In this document: positions 36,072 through 45,312 of the stretch, piece by piece
How positions within the stretch are numbered: position 1 is the stretch's first letter
Layout of the letters: the number at the start of each line of letters is the position of its first letter
NCBI GenBank assembly: GCA_035726825.1
Contig: JALNTX010000015.1
Span: 1-64,000 of the forward strand
DNA: 64,000 nucleotides
DNA from: Pseudocitrobacter sp913778145
GTDB lineage: Bacteria; Pseudomonadota; Gammaproteobacteria; Enterobacterales; Enterobacteriaceae
Reading direction: 5' to 3'
Program-made: the position numbers and the translations under genes
The notes under the pieces: model-generated
Told to the model about the DNA's origin: nothing
Seen by the model: the letters and a program-made list of their open reading frames with translations, nothing else
Databases searched by the model: none

Positions 36072-37057
36072 ACCAACTTCCAGTGAGGTTACGGGCGACA
36101 AAAGAGAGTGCTGCTATGTATCACCTTCGAGTGCCGCAAACGGAAGAAGAGTTAGACCGCTACTACCAGTTCCGCTGGGAGATGCTGCGTAAACCCCTTC
36201 ATCAGCCAAAAGGTTCAGAACGTGACGCCTGGGATGCGATGGCGCACCATCAAATGGTGGTGGATGAAGAGGGCAATCTGGTCGCGATTGGGCGGCTGTA
36301 CATCAATGCCGATTTTGAAGCCTCAATTCGTTTTATGGCGGTGCACCCGTCCGTGCAGGATAAAGGTCTCGGTACGTTGATGGCGATGACGCTGGAATCT
36401 GTCGCGCGTCAGGAAGGTGTGAAGCGTGTAACCTGTAGCGCGCGCGAAGATGCAGTCGAGTTCTTTGCCAAGCTCGGATTTGTGAATCAGGGCGAAATCA
36501 CAACGCCTACTACCACGCCCATTCGCCATTTTCTGATGATCAAACCGGTAGCCTCGCTGGATGATATTCTGCATCGCGGCGACTGGTGCGGGCAGCTTCA
36601 GCAGGCCTGGTACGAGCATATTCCGCTCAGTGAAAAAATGGGCGTACGCATTCAGCAGTATACCGGGCAGAAATTTATCACCACCATGCCTGAAACAGGC
36701 AATCAAAATCCGCACCATACGCTGTTTGCGGGCAGCCTGTTTTCGCTGGCGACGCTTACCGGCTGGGGCCTTATCTGGCTGATGCTGCGCGAACGCCATT
36801 TGGGCGGCACGATCATCCTTGCTGACGCGCATATCCGTTACAGTCATCCCATCAGCGGCAAACCGCAGGCGGTGGCCGATCTCGGCTCACTAAGCGGCGA
36901 TCTGGATCGTTTAGCGCGAGGGCGTAAAGCGCGCGTGCAGCTGCTGGTAGAGTTGTCCGGCGATGACAATCCTGGCGCCGTGTTTGAAGGGACTTTCATT
37001 GTGCTTCCCGCGAAGCCGTTTGGCGCGTATGAGGAAGGGGGGAATGAGGAGGAGTAG
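36068..37057 (+). CDS. fabY: FabY (YiiD), GNAT-thioesterase fusion acting in fatty acid initiation
   Basis: A 329-residue two-domain protein (329 in E. coli). The N-terminal half (about 20-165) is a GNAT acyltransferase domain with the acetyl-CoA-binding VHPSVQDKGLGTLMA motif. The C-terminal half (about 180-325) is a YiiD-type hot-dog thioesterase domain (NPHHTLFAGSLFSLATLTGWG). In E. coli it supports initiation of fatty acid synthesis when FabH is absent. Last gene of the yihX operon; the two TA genes behind it are on the other strand. Confidence 0.9.
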   Translation: MNQLPVRLRATKESAAMYHLRVPQTEEELDRYYQFRWEMLRKPLHQPKGSERDAWDAMAHHQMVVDEEGNLVAIGRLYINADFEASIRFMAVHPSVQDKGLGTLMAMTLESVARQEGVKRVTCSAREDAVEFFAKLGFVNQGEITTPTTTPIRHFLMIKPVASLDDILHRGDWCGQLQQAWYEHIPLSEKMGVRIQQYTGQKFITTMPETGNQNPHHTLFAGSLFSLATLTGWGLIWLMLRERHLGGTIILADAHIRYSHPISGKPQAVADLGSLSGDLDRLARGRKARVQLLVELSGDDNPGAVFEGTFIVLPAKPFGAYEEGGNEEE

Positions 37058-37059
37058 CC

Positions 37060-37512
37060 TTAGTCGATAAAGCTTTCTGCGGGGAGCTTAAAACGTTCGG
37101 AAAGCGCTTTGATATGCCGAACGGTTAATGCTCTGCGCCCATTGAGAATGTTGCTGATATTGGATTTCGAACCCAGCTCATTGGCTAAATCAGCGGGTTT
37201 AAGCCCATTTTGATCCATCAACGTGCGTAGCATCGCAACGCCAGTAGGGGTATTGTTCAGCACCTTATTGAGATGTGAAAATTCAGGAGCATGCTGTTCA
37301 TACTCATGAATTTTTGACGAGAGTAGTTCGAATAAAGGATTGTCTATCTGGTCTCGATCAACAAGAAACTCAATGAGTTCCAGCGCCTTAAGGTAGTCTC
37401 TCTCATTACAGGATTCTCCCATCAAAGGGATGGCCTGCAACGCCAGCATAAAGGTATTCACCATCTCTTCGGCGTGTCTTTTGTTTAGCGTTGGAGTATG
37501 CCGCATTTTCAT
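37060..37512 (-). CDS. higA: HigA-type antitoxin (XRE helix-turn-helix)
   Basis: A 150-residue DNA-binding antitoxin. An N-terminal helical region (1-90) precedes an XRE helix-turn-helix (LKPADLANELGSKSNISNILNGRRALT, about 100-127), and the end LSERFKLPAESFID resembles E. coli HigA. It neutralises the toxin encoded just upstream and should repress the pair by binding the palindromes at 37841-37894. Its ATG overlaps the toxin stop by 4 bp. Ends 2 bp from the fabY stop. Confidence 0.88.
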   Translation of the reverse strand: MKMRHTPTLNKRHAEEMVNTFMLALQAIPLMGESCNERDYLKALELIEFLVDRDQIDNPLFELLSSKIHEYEQHAPEFSHLNKVLNNTPTGVAMLRTLMDQNGLKPADLANELGSKSNISNILNGRRALTVRHIKALSERFKLPAESFID

Positions 37513-37820
37513 TCTTTATGACCCCGATAGAAGTGATTTAATCTTTCGTATTCCTGATGGGTGACAATATGCTTTACGAAAAGCTTCTGAAACCTGAAAT
37601 CAATGTAGGCGATGAGCCTCAGATGATTACCGGCGATATCGATGACCCACCATTTGTTTCTAAATTTAAAGTTATCCAATGAAGTGAGCTGCTCTCGCAT
37701 TTCGATTGGTGTATTGAAGGTTCTCTTTTCGAGCACATTCAGTAAGTCCGCTATCGATTGAGCGCAATGTGGAAAATTCTCCATGGCTTCATTGAAAGGT
37801 TTTCGGCTGATAACGTGCAT
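37509..37820 (-). CDS. higB: HigB-type mRNA-cleaving toxin
   Basis: A 103-residue RelE-fold toxin of the HigB family. Sequence landmarks match E. coli HigB: MHVISRKPF at the start, SLDNFKF, DIAGNHLRLIAYI and the basic active-site end KHIVTHQEYERL. It is expected to cleave mRNA at the ribosome. Toxin-first gene order is typical of higBA. In E. coli K-12 higBA lies elsewhere, so this copy is an accessory insertion. Confidence 0.88.
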   Translation of the reverse strand: MHVISRKPFNEAMENFPHCAQSIADLLNVLEKRTFNTPIEMREQLTSLDNFKFRNKWWVIDIAGNHLRLIAYIDFRFQKLFVKHIVTHQEYERLNHFYRGHKE

Positions 37821-37840
37821 GCTTCAGTTTCCCTACTGAA

Positions 37841-37894
37841 GTTTTCAACCTGAAAACATTGTAACGCGGAATACGACGTTTTCAAGTTGAAAAC
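37841..37894. promoter_or_regulatory. Two palindromic operators of the higBA module
   Basis: GTTTTCAACCTGAAAAC (37841-37857) and GTTTTCAAGTTGAAAAC (37878-37894) are near-identical 17-bp palindromes, centres 37 bp apart, directly upstream of the toxin gene. They are very likely the binding sites of the HigA antitoxin. The second is a perfect palindrome about its central base. Confidence 0.8.
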
Positions 37895-37916
37895 AATATG
37901 AGGTCCGTATCCGGAT

Positions 37917-38825
37917 TTACCTCCCCACCCGATACGCCACATCTTTCACTGCATCTCTTGCCGCGAGGCTGATTCCACCCAACTGAAAGAAGCCATGAAT
38001 CACCCCAAGATACTGCTGACAAGTGCACGCCACGCCTTGTTCCGTCATTCGCTGATACAGCGCTTTGCCTTCATCGCACAACGGGTCAAATTCTGCGGTG
38101 ATGATATGGACACGCGGCAGACCGTTGAAGTCATCTCGCCACAGCGGGCTGGCCTCCGGATGACGTCGATCGACGCCCGGTAGATAGATTTCATATCCGC
38201 TAAGCAGCGTATCGCGGGTGATGATGTAATCCTTTCCGTTGCGGACATAGCTTTCGAAATGAGCTGTCGCATCCACCATGGGATAAACCAGGATAAGTTG
38301 TTTGGGTTGCCAGGAACCGGCTGCTTTGAGCCTCAGCGCCGTGACCAGCGCCAGATGCCCGCCTGCGCTATCGCCAGCGAGGGTAATGCGATCTCTGTCT
38401 ACGCCAAATAGCTCGGCATGTTGCCACACCAGCTCCGCTCCCCGTTGCGCATCATCATGTGCGGCAGGAAAGGTGTGTTCAGGCGCTAATCGATACTGCA
38501 CCGCAATGACACGACACCCGCCATACACCGCCAACTGGCGCAGCTGATTATCATGCGTAGCAAAGCCGCCGCTGATAAAACAGCCACCGTGGTAGTAGAT
38601 AACCGCCGGAAGATGTGCCGGGCTTTGCAATGGTGCATAGACGCGGAACGTCATCTCTTCCAGCTCAATGGTCTGAATAGAGACCAACTGCTCCGTTTCA
38701 CCTGCCAGGGCTGTACTGGTGAGATAGCCTGCCCTCCGGTCATCAATACTCTGCTGTCGTGAAGAGGGGCGACCCGCGGCAATAAACGCCTCAACCTGCT
38801 CAGCGATACCTTTTTCCAGCTTCAT
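37917..38825 (-). CDS. Alpha/beta hydrolase of the HSL (hormone-sensitive lipase) family
   Basis: A 302-residue cytoplasmic esterase-like protein. The oxyanion-hole motif is HGGCF (about residue 79), the nucleophile elbow GDSAGGH (about 152-158), and the acid and His lie in AEFDPLCDEG and GVIHGFFQLGG. Similar in type to E. coli Aes, but I cannot assign it to a named gene. It sits alone between the two toxin-antitoxin modules and has a normal signal-less start with a preceding promoter gap of 228 bp. Confidence 0.88.
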   Translation of the reverse strand: MKLEKGIAEQVEAFIAAGRPSSRQQSIDDRRAGYLTSTALAGETEQLVSIQTIELEEMTFRVYAPLQSPAHLPAVIYYHGGCFISGGFATHDNQLRQLAVYGGCRVIAVQYRLAPEHTFPAAHDDAQRGAELVWQHAELFGVDRDRITLAGDSAGGHLALVTALRLKAAGSWQPKQLILVYPMVDATAHFESYVRNGKDYIITRDTLLSGYEIYLPGVDRRHPEASPLWRDDFNGLPRVHIITAEFDPLCDEGKALYQRMTEQGVACTCQQYLGVIHGFFQLGGISLAARDAVKDVAYRVGR

Positions 38826-39004
38826 GTCGAAATCCTTTTTGCTGTATGAATGTACAGTTTTATGCGCTGGCTTTTGGCGGATGGGAAGAGGGGAGTGGCG
38901 ACAAATATGAATTTTGGAAAGCGGCTCGCAGAAGGGAAATTGAGAGCGCGAGAATGTGGTTTTGCTGGTTTTAGGGCGGTAGGCTATTCAATAAATGATG
39001 TGCG

Positions 39005-39048
39005 TCAATGGCGTACATGAAGGGTTGTCTCTCTAAGCCAATGGCGTA
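39005..39048. promoter_or_regulatory. Direct repeats upstream of the second TA module
   Basis: TCAATGGCGTA (39005-39015) and CCAATGGCGTA (39038-39048) share ten bases and lie 33 bp apart, directly before the toxin gene. They are candidate antitoxin-binding sites. Confidence 0.5.
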
Positions 39049-39053
39049 TTATT

Positions 39054-39365
39054 ATGATCTTCATCGAAACGGATTTTTTTACTGAAGATGTTCAAAAGCT
39101 ACTGAATGACGATGAATACGGACGTCTCCAGATTTTTCTTACATTGAATCCTCTTCATGGAGACGTCATTCCAGAAACGGGTGGTTTGCGAAAAATTCGG
39201 TGGGTAGCGGAAGGAACAGGAAAGCGGGGCGGCGTGCGCGTCATTTATTACTATCGCGCTTCAGAGAGTGAGATCCGATTCCTCCTAATCTATAAAAAGG
39301 GAATTAAAGATGATCTTACTGCCCAGGAAAAGGCGATGCTACGAATGTTAAATGCGAGGTGGTAG
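39054..39365 (+). CDS. RelE/ParE-superfamily toxin
   Basis: A 103-residue small basic protein with the RelE-like pattern: MIFIETDFFTEDVQKLL at the start, GGLRKIRWV, GVRVIYYYRA and FLLIYKKGIKDDLTAQEKAML toward the end. This resembles toxins paired with NadS-type antitoxins. The toxin stop codon directly abuts the antitoxin ATG. Target (ribosome-bound mRNA or gyrase) cannot be told from the sequence. Confidence 0.82.
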   Translation: MIFIETDFFTEDVQKLLNDDEYGRLQIFLTLNPLHGDVIPETGGLRKIRWVAEGTGKRGGVRVIYYYRASESEIRFLLIYKKGIKDDLTAQEKAMLRMLNARW

Positions 39366-39656
39366 ATGGATAAAGCGCTGTTCGAGCGGTTAGCCCAAAG
39401 CATGGCTCAGATGAATGAGATTGTTGCTGGTGAGCGTAAACCTTCCAGGGTTTTTCACATTGATGCGCTTAAAATTAAAGAGATTCGTCATGCATCTGGT
39501 TTATCTCAATCTAAGTTTGCTGAACTGATATCCGTCAGTGTAGATACTCTGCGTAACTGGGAACAAGGTCGCCGTTCACCTACTGGGCCCGCGAAAGCAT
39601 TGTTACGTGCAATAGCTAACGATCCACAGCATGTGATTCAGGCACTGAGTCGTTAA
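39366..39656 (+). CDS. NadS-like XRE-family antitoxin
   Basis: A 96-residue protein with a C-terminal XRE helix-turn-helix (LKIKEIRHASGLSQSKFAEL-ISVSVDTLRNWEQGRR, about residues 33-70), the fold of antitoxins that follow RelE/HigB-type toxins. Expected to bind the toxin and repress the module. Toxin-antitoxin order matches the NadS type of pair. Confidence 0.82.
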   Translation: MDKALFERLAQSMAQMNEIVAGERKPSRVFHIDALKIKEIRHASGLSQSKFAELISVSVDTLRNWEQGRRSPTGPAKALLRAIANDPQHVIQALSR

Positions 39657-39753
39657 GGAAGTGAAAGATATGGAAAGCAGAAAACAGAGGCATTCAGAAC
39701 TCATGTGAAAGCGGCATAGTGCCGACTGTTCAGGAGTTTTGTTATGGCCCGAA

Positions 39754-39777
39754 ATCGGGCGACTCGCGCCGCCCGAT
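39754..39777 (-). terminator. Hairpin after fdhE
   Basis: ATCGGGCG-N8-CGCCCGAT on the minus strand, 12 bp downstream of the fdhE stop, followed by TTCGGG. It may end or protect the fdo-fdhE transcript; T content is low. Confidence 0.45.
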
Positions 39778-39788
39778 AATACAAAAGC

Positions 39789-40718
39789 TTACTCCCCCTC
39801 TCCCGGGAACAGGAATGGGTTAATAGAGCTGCGGGCGAACCCTTCTTGCTCCATACGCGCATCCAGCACCAGTGAGGCGAGGTCGTCGGCAACGGCTTCA
39901 ACTTTCGGGTCTTTTTCCTGATACAGAATCTTCAGGTAAGTGCCGCAGTCACCGCAGCTTTCCGCTTTGATAGCGGCCTGCTCGTTATCGAGAGACCAGT
40001 AGTGCAAATCGCGGCTCTGCTCGCAGTTGCTGCATTTTACGCGCACCACGTGCCACTCGGTTTCACACAGGTTGCAGTGCAGATAACGCAGGCCCTGCGT
40101 GGTGCCAATTTGCACCATGCTGGAGACCGGCATCGAGCCGCACACCGGGCAGTACTGGCGCTGTTCGCCATATTCTGCGCGGGCTTTACCCGGGATCAGG
40201 CTGGCCATTTGTGCCCAGTAGAGCGACAACGCGGCCCAGATAAACGGCGCTTTATCGCTGCTCACTGACGCAAAGTCAGATGCAAACAGCGCGCTGGCCA
40301 TCTGCTCCAGTTCTTGCTCAGACGCTTTTTCCAGATTCTCAATAACCGCTAACGCCGGCCCGGTCATTTCCGGTTTCAGCTCAGCAATCATCGAGCGCAG
40401 CAGGGTATGCCAGTGCTTATCGCGCGGCAGAACGTGAATATCCAGCGGCGGCTTACCCTGTTCATTCGCTTCTTTGATGCGCGCGGTAAGGTCCATCTGT
40501 AACGGATGGTCGTACAGCACCACTTCCTGCGCGTGGGCAATCAGCGCGGCGAAGCGCAGGTAATCACCCAGCGGATTGTTCTCGGCCAGTTCGCGCAGGC
40601 GATCGGCGCGGCGGTTGTAGAGGTTCTTGAGTCTGGGGAACAATAACGGCGGAATGTACTCCGCCGTGCGTTTCTCGCTCGAACCCAGCTCATCTTGCGG
40701 GATTATGCGAATACTCAT
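39789..40718 (-). CDS. fdhE: Formate dehydrogenase accessory protein FdhE
   Basis: A 309-residue cytoplasmic rubredoxin-type iron protein needed to mature respiratory formate dehydrogenases, acting on the Tat-exported FdoG/FdnG subunits. Its four pairs of cysteines are visible in CPVCGSMP, LHCNLCETEW, CSNCEQS and CGDCGTY. Its start overlaps the fdoI stop by 4 bp. E. coli FdhE has the same length. Confidence 0.96.
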   Translation of the reverse strand: MSIRIIPQDELGSSEKRTAEYIPPLLFPRLKNLYNRRADRLRELAENNPLGDYLRFAALIAHAQEVVLYDHPLQMDLTARIKEANEQGKPPLDIHVLPRDKHWHTLLRSMIAELKPEMTGPALAVIENLEKASEQELEQMASALFASDFASVSSDKAPFIWAALSLYWAQMASLIPGKARAEYGEQRQYCPVCGSMPVSSMVQIGTTQGLRYLHCNLCETEWHVVRVKCSNCEQSRDLHYWSLDNEQAAIKAESCGDCGTYLKILYQEKDPKVEAVADDLASLVLDARMEQEGFARSSINPFLFPGEGE

Positions 40719-41350
40719 TCAGATGACTTTTCCTGTTTCTGGCGGACTTCACGGTACCAGCGCGGGTGATGTTTCTTCGCCCACGTACGGGTAACCCATC
40801 CTTCCACCATCGCGGTAATGGTGCCTTTCACCCAAAGGGCGGCGTAGATATGCACCATGATAACCACAATTAACGCTACTGCGGCAAATGAATGCAGCAT
40901 TAACGCAAATCGGATCACCGGGATTGAGAAAGCAGGCGCAAAGTACGGACGCCAGATAATCACACCGCTTACCAGCAGCAGGACCAGGAAGATAATCGCC
41001 GCCCAGAATACGCATTTCTGGCCGAAGTTATAACGCCCGGTGTCACCCACTTCCTCGTTGACGACGATCTTACGAATATTCTTCGCCCAAAAGATATCAT
41101 CCCGATTGATTAGATTGTGGTGCCAGTAGCGGAAAAACATGATGATAAACGAGGCAAACATGATCACGCCCACGAACGGGTGCAGAATGCGCGCCAGTTG
41201 CGGTGTCCCCATAATTTGCATCAGCCAGTTGAAGGAGGGGAAGAAGAACCCCAGCCCGCTCACCGCCGCCAGGATGAAGCAGAAGGCGGTGACCCAGTGG
41301 TTGATACGTTCCGGCGCGGTGTAGCGCACGATGGTGTCACGTCGTTTCAT
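40715..41350 (-). CDS. fdoI: Formate dehydrogenase-O cytochrome b556 subunit
   Basis: A 211-residue inner-membrane cytochrome b that receives electrons from FdoH and reduces quinone. Four membrane helices are evident, with heme-ligand histidines in RINHWVT, RILHPFVG and MLHSFAAVALIVVIMVHIY. Its start overlaps fdoH and its stop overlaps fdhE. Confidence 0.96.
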   Translation of the reverse strand: MKRRDTIVRYTAPERINHWVTAFCFILAAVSGLGFFFPSFNWLMQIMGTPQLARILHPFVGVIMFASFIIMFFRYWHHNLINRDDIFWAKNIRKIVVNEEVGDTGRYNFGQKCVFWAAIIFLVLLLVSGVIIWRPYFAPAFSIPVIRFALMLHSFAAVALIVVIMVHIYAALWVKGTITAMVEGWVTRTWAKKHHPRWYREVRQKQEKSSE

Positions 41351-42249
41351 TTGCGCACCTCGTCTTTCTCTTCATGCAGATTGTCTTCTTCCTCTTCCGC
41401 ACGGTTCGGGCCGACACCGACGTAGTGGAAGATGCTCGCTGCAAACGTTGCGGCAAAACCGACCGCCGCCAGTGGTTTCCAGATACCTTTCCAGAATTTC
41501 ACCGTGGCGCTGATTTCCGGGTTCTCCGGCAGGCCGTGGTACAGATTCGGTTTGTCGGCGTGGTGCAGCACGTACATCACGTGTGTACCGCCAACGCCTG
41601 CCGGATCGTACAGCCCGGCGTTTTCGTAACCGCGGGTATTCAGCTCGGCGACACGCTCGCCCGCCAGCGCTTTCATATCTTCTTTGGAACCAAAGTGGAT
41701 AGCGCCGGTTGGGCAGGTTTTCACGCAGGCCGGTTCCTGCCCGACGTTCACGCGGTCTACGCACAGCGTACATTTATAGACGCGGTTGTCTTCCGGGTTC
41801 AGTCGCGGCACGTTGAACGGGCAACCAGCGATGCAGTAGCCGCAGCCGATGCACTGCTCAGACTGGAAATCGACGATGCCGTTGGCATACTGAATAATCG
41901 CCCCTTCCGCCGGGCACGCCTTCAGGCAGCCCGGATCCGCGCAGTGCATACAGCCGTCTTTGCGAATAAGCCATTCCAGTTTGTCGTTTTGCTCCACTTC
42001 CGAGAAACGCATCACCGTCCAGGATTTGGCGGTCAGATCCGCCGGGTTGTCGTACACCCCGACGTTACTGCCGATCTCATCGCGGATGTCGTTCCACTCC
42101 GAACACGCCACCTGACAGGCTTTACAGCCGATACAGGTGGTCACGTCGATAAGCTTCGCCACTTCCTGCTGGTGGTCCCGCGCCTGAGGCGCGGGGGTGA
42201 AACCGTTAGTCGCGGAACGACGGATGATATCTTGAGATTGATAAGCCAT
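41347..42249 (-). CDS. fdoH: Formate dehydrogenase-O iron-sulfur subunit
   Basis: A 300-residue subunit that passes electrons from the selenoprotein FdoG to cytochrome FdoI. Four ferredoxin-type cluster motifs appear in order: CIGCKACQVAC, CMHCADPGCLKAC, CIGCGYCIAGC, and CTLCVDRVNVGQEPACVKTC. One C-terminal membrane helix (about 255-280) anchors it to the periplasmic face. Starts 12 bp after fdoG. Confidence 0.97.
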   Translation of the reverse strand: MAYQSQDIIRRSATNGFTPAPQARDHQQEVAKLIDVTTCIGCKACQVACSEWNDIRDEIGSNVGVYDNPADLTAKSWTVMRFSEVEQNDKLEWLIRKDGCMHCADPGCLKACPAEGAIIQYANGIVDFQSEQCIGCGYCIAGCPFNVPRLNPEDNRVYKCTLCVDRVNVGQEPACVKTCPTGAIHFGSKEDMKALAGERVAELNTRGYENAGLYDPAGVGGTHVMYVLHHADKPNLYHGLPENPEISATVKFWKGIWKPLAAVGFAATFAASIFHYVGVGPNRAEEEEDNLHEEKDEVRK

Positions 42250-42261
42250 AGGTCGTCTCCG

Positions 42262-45200
42262 TTACACCTTTTCCACGTTTACGAGGAAGGACTTAAACTC
42301 CGGCGTCTGCGTGTTCGCATCACCAACGAATGGTGTCAATGTGTTGGCAATAAAGCCTTTCTTAGCAACACCTTCATAGCCCCAGTGAATCGGAATACCG
42401 ATGGTATCGATATCTTTACCGTCCGCTTTCAGCGTGCGAATACGCTTGGTTACCACCGCCTTGGCCTTGATGTAGCCACGGTTGGAGGAAACCTTCACGG
42501 TATCGCCATGGGCAATGCCGAGTTTATTTGCAAGCGCATCGCCAATCTCCACGAACTGTTCCGGCTGCGCGATGGCGTTAAGCAGCGCATGCTTGGTCCA
42601 GTAGTGGAAGTGCTCGGTCAGACGATAGGTCGTGCCCACATACGGGAACTTATCGGCTTTACCCAGCGCTTCTGCGTCGCCTTTAAAGATACGGGCGGCA
42701 GGGTTGGAGATAACGTTCGGGTGCAGCGGGTTGGTGCCCAGCGGCGTTTCAAACGGCTCGTAGTGTTCCGGGAACGGACCTTCCGCCATCTTATCGAGGG
42801 CAAACAGGCGACCCATCCCTTCCGGCTGCATGATGAACGGCCCAACGTTGCTGCCAGGTGCGGCGGCACTGTAGTCAGGAATATCCATCCCGCTCCATTT
42901 CGCGCCGTCCCATTTCAGAATCTGGCGTTTTGGATCCCACGGGTTACCCTGCGGGTCAGCGGAAGCACGGTTATACAGAATACGGCGGTTGAGCGGCCAC
43001 GCCCATGCCCAGCCCAGCGTATTGCCGAGGCCCGACGGATCGGCGTTATCGCGATTTGCCATCTGGTTGCCTTCTGGCGTCCAGCTACCGGCGAAAATCC
43101 AGCAACCGCTTGAGGTGGTGCCGTCGTCGCGCAGATGCGCAAACGTACTGAGCTGCTGGCCTTTTTTCACCAGTACCGCACCGGTTGCCGGGTCGATAAT
43201 ATCGGCCAGCGCTTTACCGTTGCTCTCCATCGCCACTTCTTCGGACTTCGGCTCATGCGGCGTGGAGTAGTTCCACGTCATGCTCAGCACCTGTTCCGGG
43301 TTCGCGCCGCCCTGTTCGGCATACATCTTGCGCAGACGCAGGAAGATACCGGCGAGGATTTCGCCATCGGTGATAGATTCGCCTGGGCCGTCCGCGCCTT
43401 TCCAGTGCCACTGCAACCAGCGGCCAGAGTTGACGATCGAGCCGTTCTCTTCCGCGAAGCAGGTTGATGGCAGACGGAACACTTCAGTCTGAATCTTCGA
43501 TGGATCGACATCGTTCGACTCACCGTGGTTCTGCCAGAAGGTAGAAGTCTCGGTATTGAGCGGATCGATGGTCACCAGGAACTTCAGTTTCGACAGTGAT
43601 GCGACCACTTTGTTTTTGTTCGGGAACGACGCCACCGGGTTGAAGCCCTGGCAGATATAGCCGTTCACCAGACCCTGGTTCATCATCTCGAAATATTGCA
43701 GAACGTCGTAGCCTTTGTCCCACTTAGGCAGCAGGTCGAAGGCCCAGTCGTTCTCTTTCGTCGCTTTGTCGCCAAAGAAGGCTTTCATCATCGAGACGAA
43801 GAATTTCGGATAGTTGCCCCAGTAGTTCACCTGGCCTTCCAGCAGCGGTTTAGGCGTGTTGGCGGCAAGGTATGTTTGCAGGTCGGTTTGCTTCTCGCTT
43901 GGCAGCGTCATGTAGCCAGGCAGGCTTTGTGACAGCAGGCCAAGGTCGGTCAGACCCTGAATATTCGAGTGACCGCGCAGGGCGTTCACGCCGCCACCTG
44001 CCATCCCCATGTTGCCGAGCAGCAGCTGAATCATCGCCATGGTGCGGATGTTCTGCGCGCCAATGGAGTGTTGTGTCCAGCCGAGGGCATACAGGAAAGA
44101 CGCGGTTTTATCATGCGCGCTGGTTTCTGCGATGTATTCGCACACTTTCAGGAAGTCGGCTTTCGGCGTACCACAAATCTGCTCAACCACCTCAGGCGTA
44201 TAACGGGAAACGTGCGTTTTCAGCAGATTCCATACACAGCGTGGGTGTTGCAGGGTGGTATCGCGTTTGGCAAAGCCGTTTTCGTCCAGCTCGTAGTTCC
44301 AGCTGGTTTTATCGTATTTGCGTTTGTCCGCGTCATAGCCGGTGAACAGGCCATCTTCAAAGCCAAAATCTTCACGCACGATCAGGCTGGCGTTGGTGTA
44401 GGCTTCGGTGTATTCGCGGTTGAATTTTTCGTTGTTCAGCAGATACAGCATAACGCCCGACAGGAACGTAATGTCAGTACCGGAACGGATCGGCGCATAG
44501 AAGTCGGCCACCGACGCCGTACGCGTGAAACGAGGATCGATAACAATCAGCTTCGCGCCGTTGTGAATTTTCGCTTCCATCGCCCAGCGGAACCCTACAG
44601 GGTGAGCTTCAGCGGCGTTACCGCCCATCACCACGATCAGGTTGGCGTTCTTGATGTCGACCCAGTGGTTGGTCATCGCACCGCGACCAAATGTTGGAGC
44701 AAGACTTGCTACCGTTGGTCCGTGTCAGACACGCGCCTGGTTGTCGACCGCGAGCATACCCAGCGCGCGGGAGAATTTCTGTGTTAAATAGCCGGTCTCG
44801 TTGCTCGAAGCGGATGCACACAGCATCCCGGTGGAGAGCCAGCGGTTAACGGTCACGCCTTCGGCGTTCTGCGCAACGTAGTTGGCGTCACGGTCTTCTT
44901 TCATCAGCTTCGCGATGCGGTCAAATGCCTCATCCCAACTGATTTTCTGCCACTTATCGGAGCCTGGCGCGCGATATTCCGGGAATTTCAGGCGGCTTTC
45001 GGAGTGGATGAAATCCACCAGGCCGGCGCCTTTCGGGCAAAGCGCACCACGGTTTACCGGATGGTCCGGATCGCCTTCGATATGGAAAATGGACGCTTTA
45101 GCGTTTTTTGCGCCATCGCCGAGGCTGTACATCAACAGCCCACAGCCGACAGAACAATATGTGCAGGTGTTACGGGTTTCACGGGTGCGCAGCAGCTTAT

Positions 45201-45312
45201 ATTGCCGCGTTTCCGCCAGTGCAACGCTGGGGGCAAATCCCAGCGCTGCTGCCGTGGTGCCTGCCATACCGCCAGCGCAGATCTTAAAGAACTGCCTTCT
45301 GCTGACCTGCAT
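42262..45312 (-). CDS. fdoG: Formate dehydrogenase-O major subunit (selenoprotein)
   Basis: A 1016-residue molybdenum bis-MGD enzyme that oxidises formate in the periplasm for aerobic and nitrate respiration. The frame is read through an in-frame TGA at codon 196 (44725-44727): ...DNQARV-Sec-HGPTVASLAPTFG, the known Sec196 of FdoG, so the gene must not be split. A Tat signal (SRRQFFK, residues 4-10) starts the protein and a 4Fe-4S motif (CTYCSVGCG) follows. The total length equals E. coli FdoG. The cofactor depends on mobAB, and export and maturation on fdhE and fdhD, all in this window. Confidence 0.97.
44686..44727 (-). promoter_or_regulatory. SECIS element and selenocysteine codon of fdoG
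   Basis: Directly after the UGA the minus-strand RNA reads UGACACGGACCAACGG, then UAGCAAGUCUUGCU, which forms a stem-loop with a GUCU loop like the fdhF/fdnG SECIS that binds SelB. Spacing of the loop to UGA is about 16-20 bases, as required in enterobacteria. Confidence 0.85.

Noticed and set aside
37060..39656. Prophage or integrative island between fabY and fdhE
   Set aside because: No integrase, tRNA gene, att-like repeats or IS was found; only small modules are present.
41374..43113. 579-codon open frame opposite fdoH and fdoG
   Set aside because: Antisense to two well-conserved genes; sequence has no domain-like features.
44725..45312. fdoG as two separate genes split by TGA
   Set aside because: The TGA is the conserved Sec196 codon with a SECIS stem-loop behind it.
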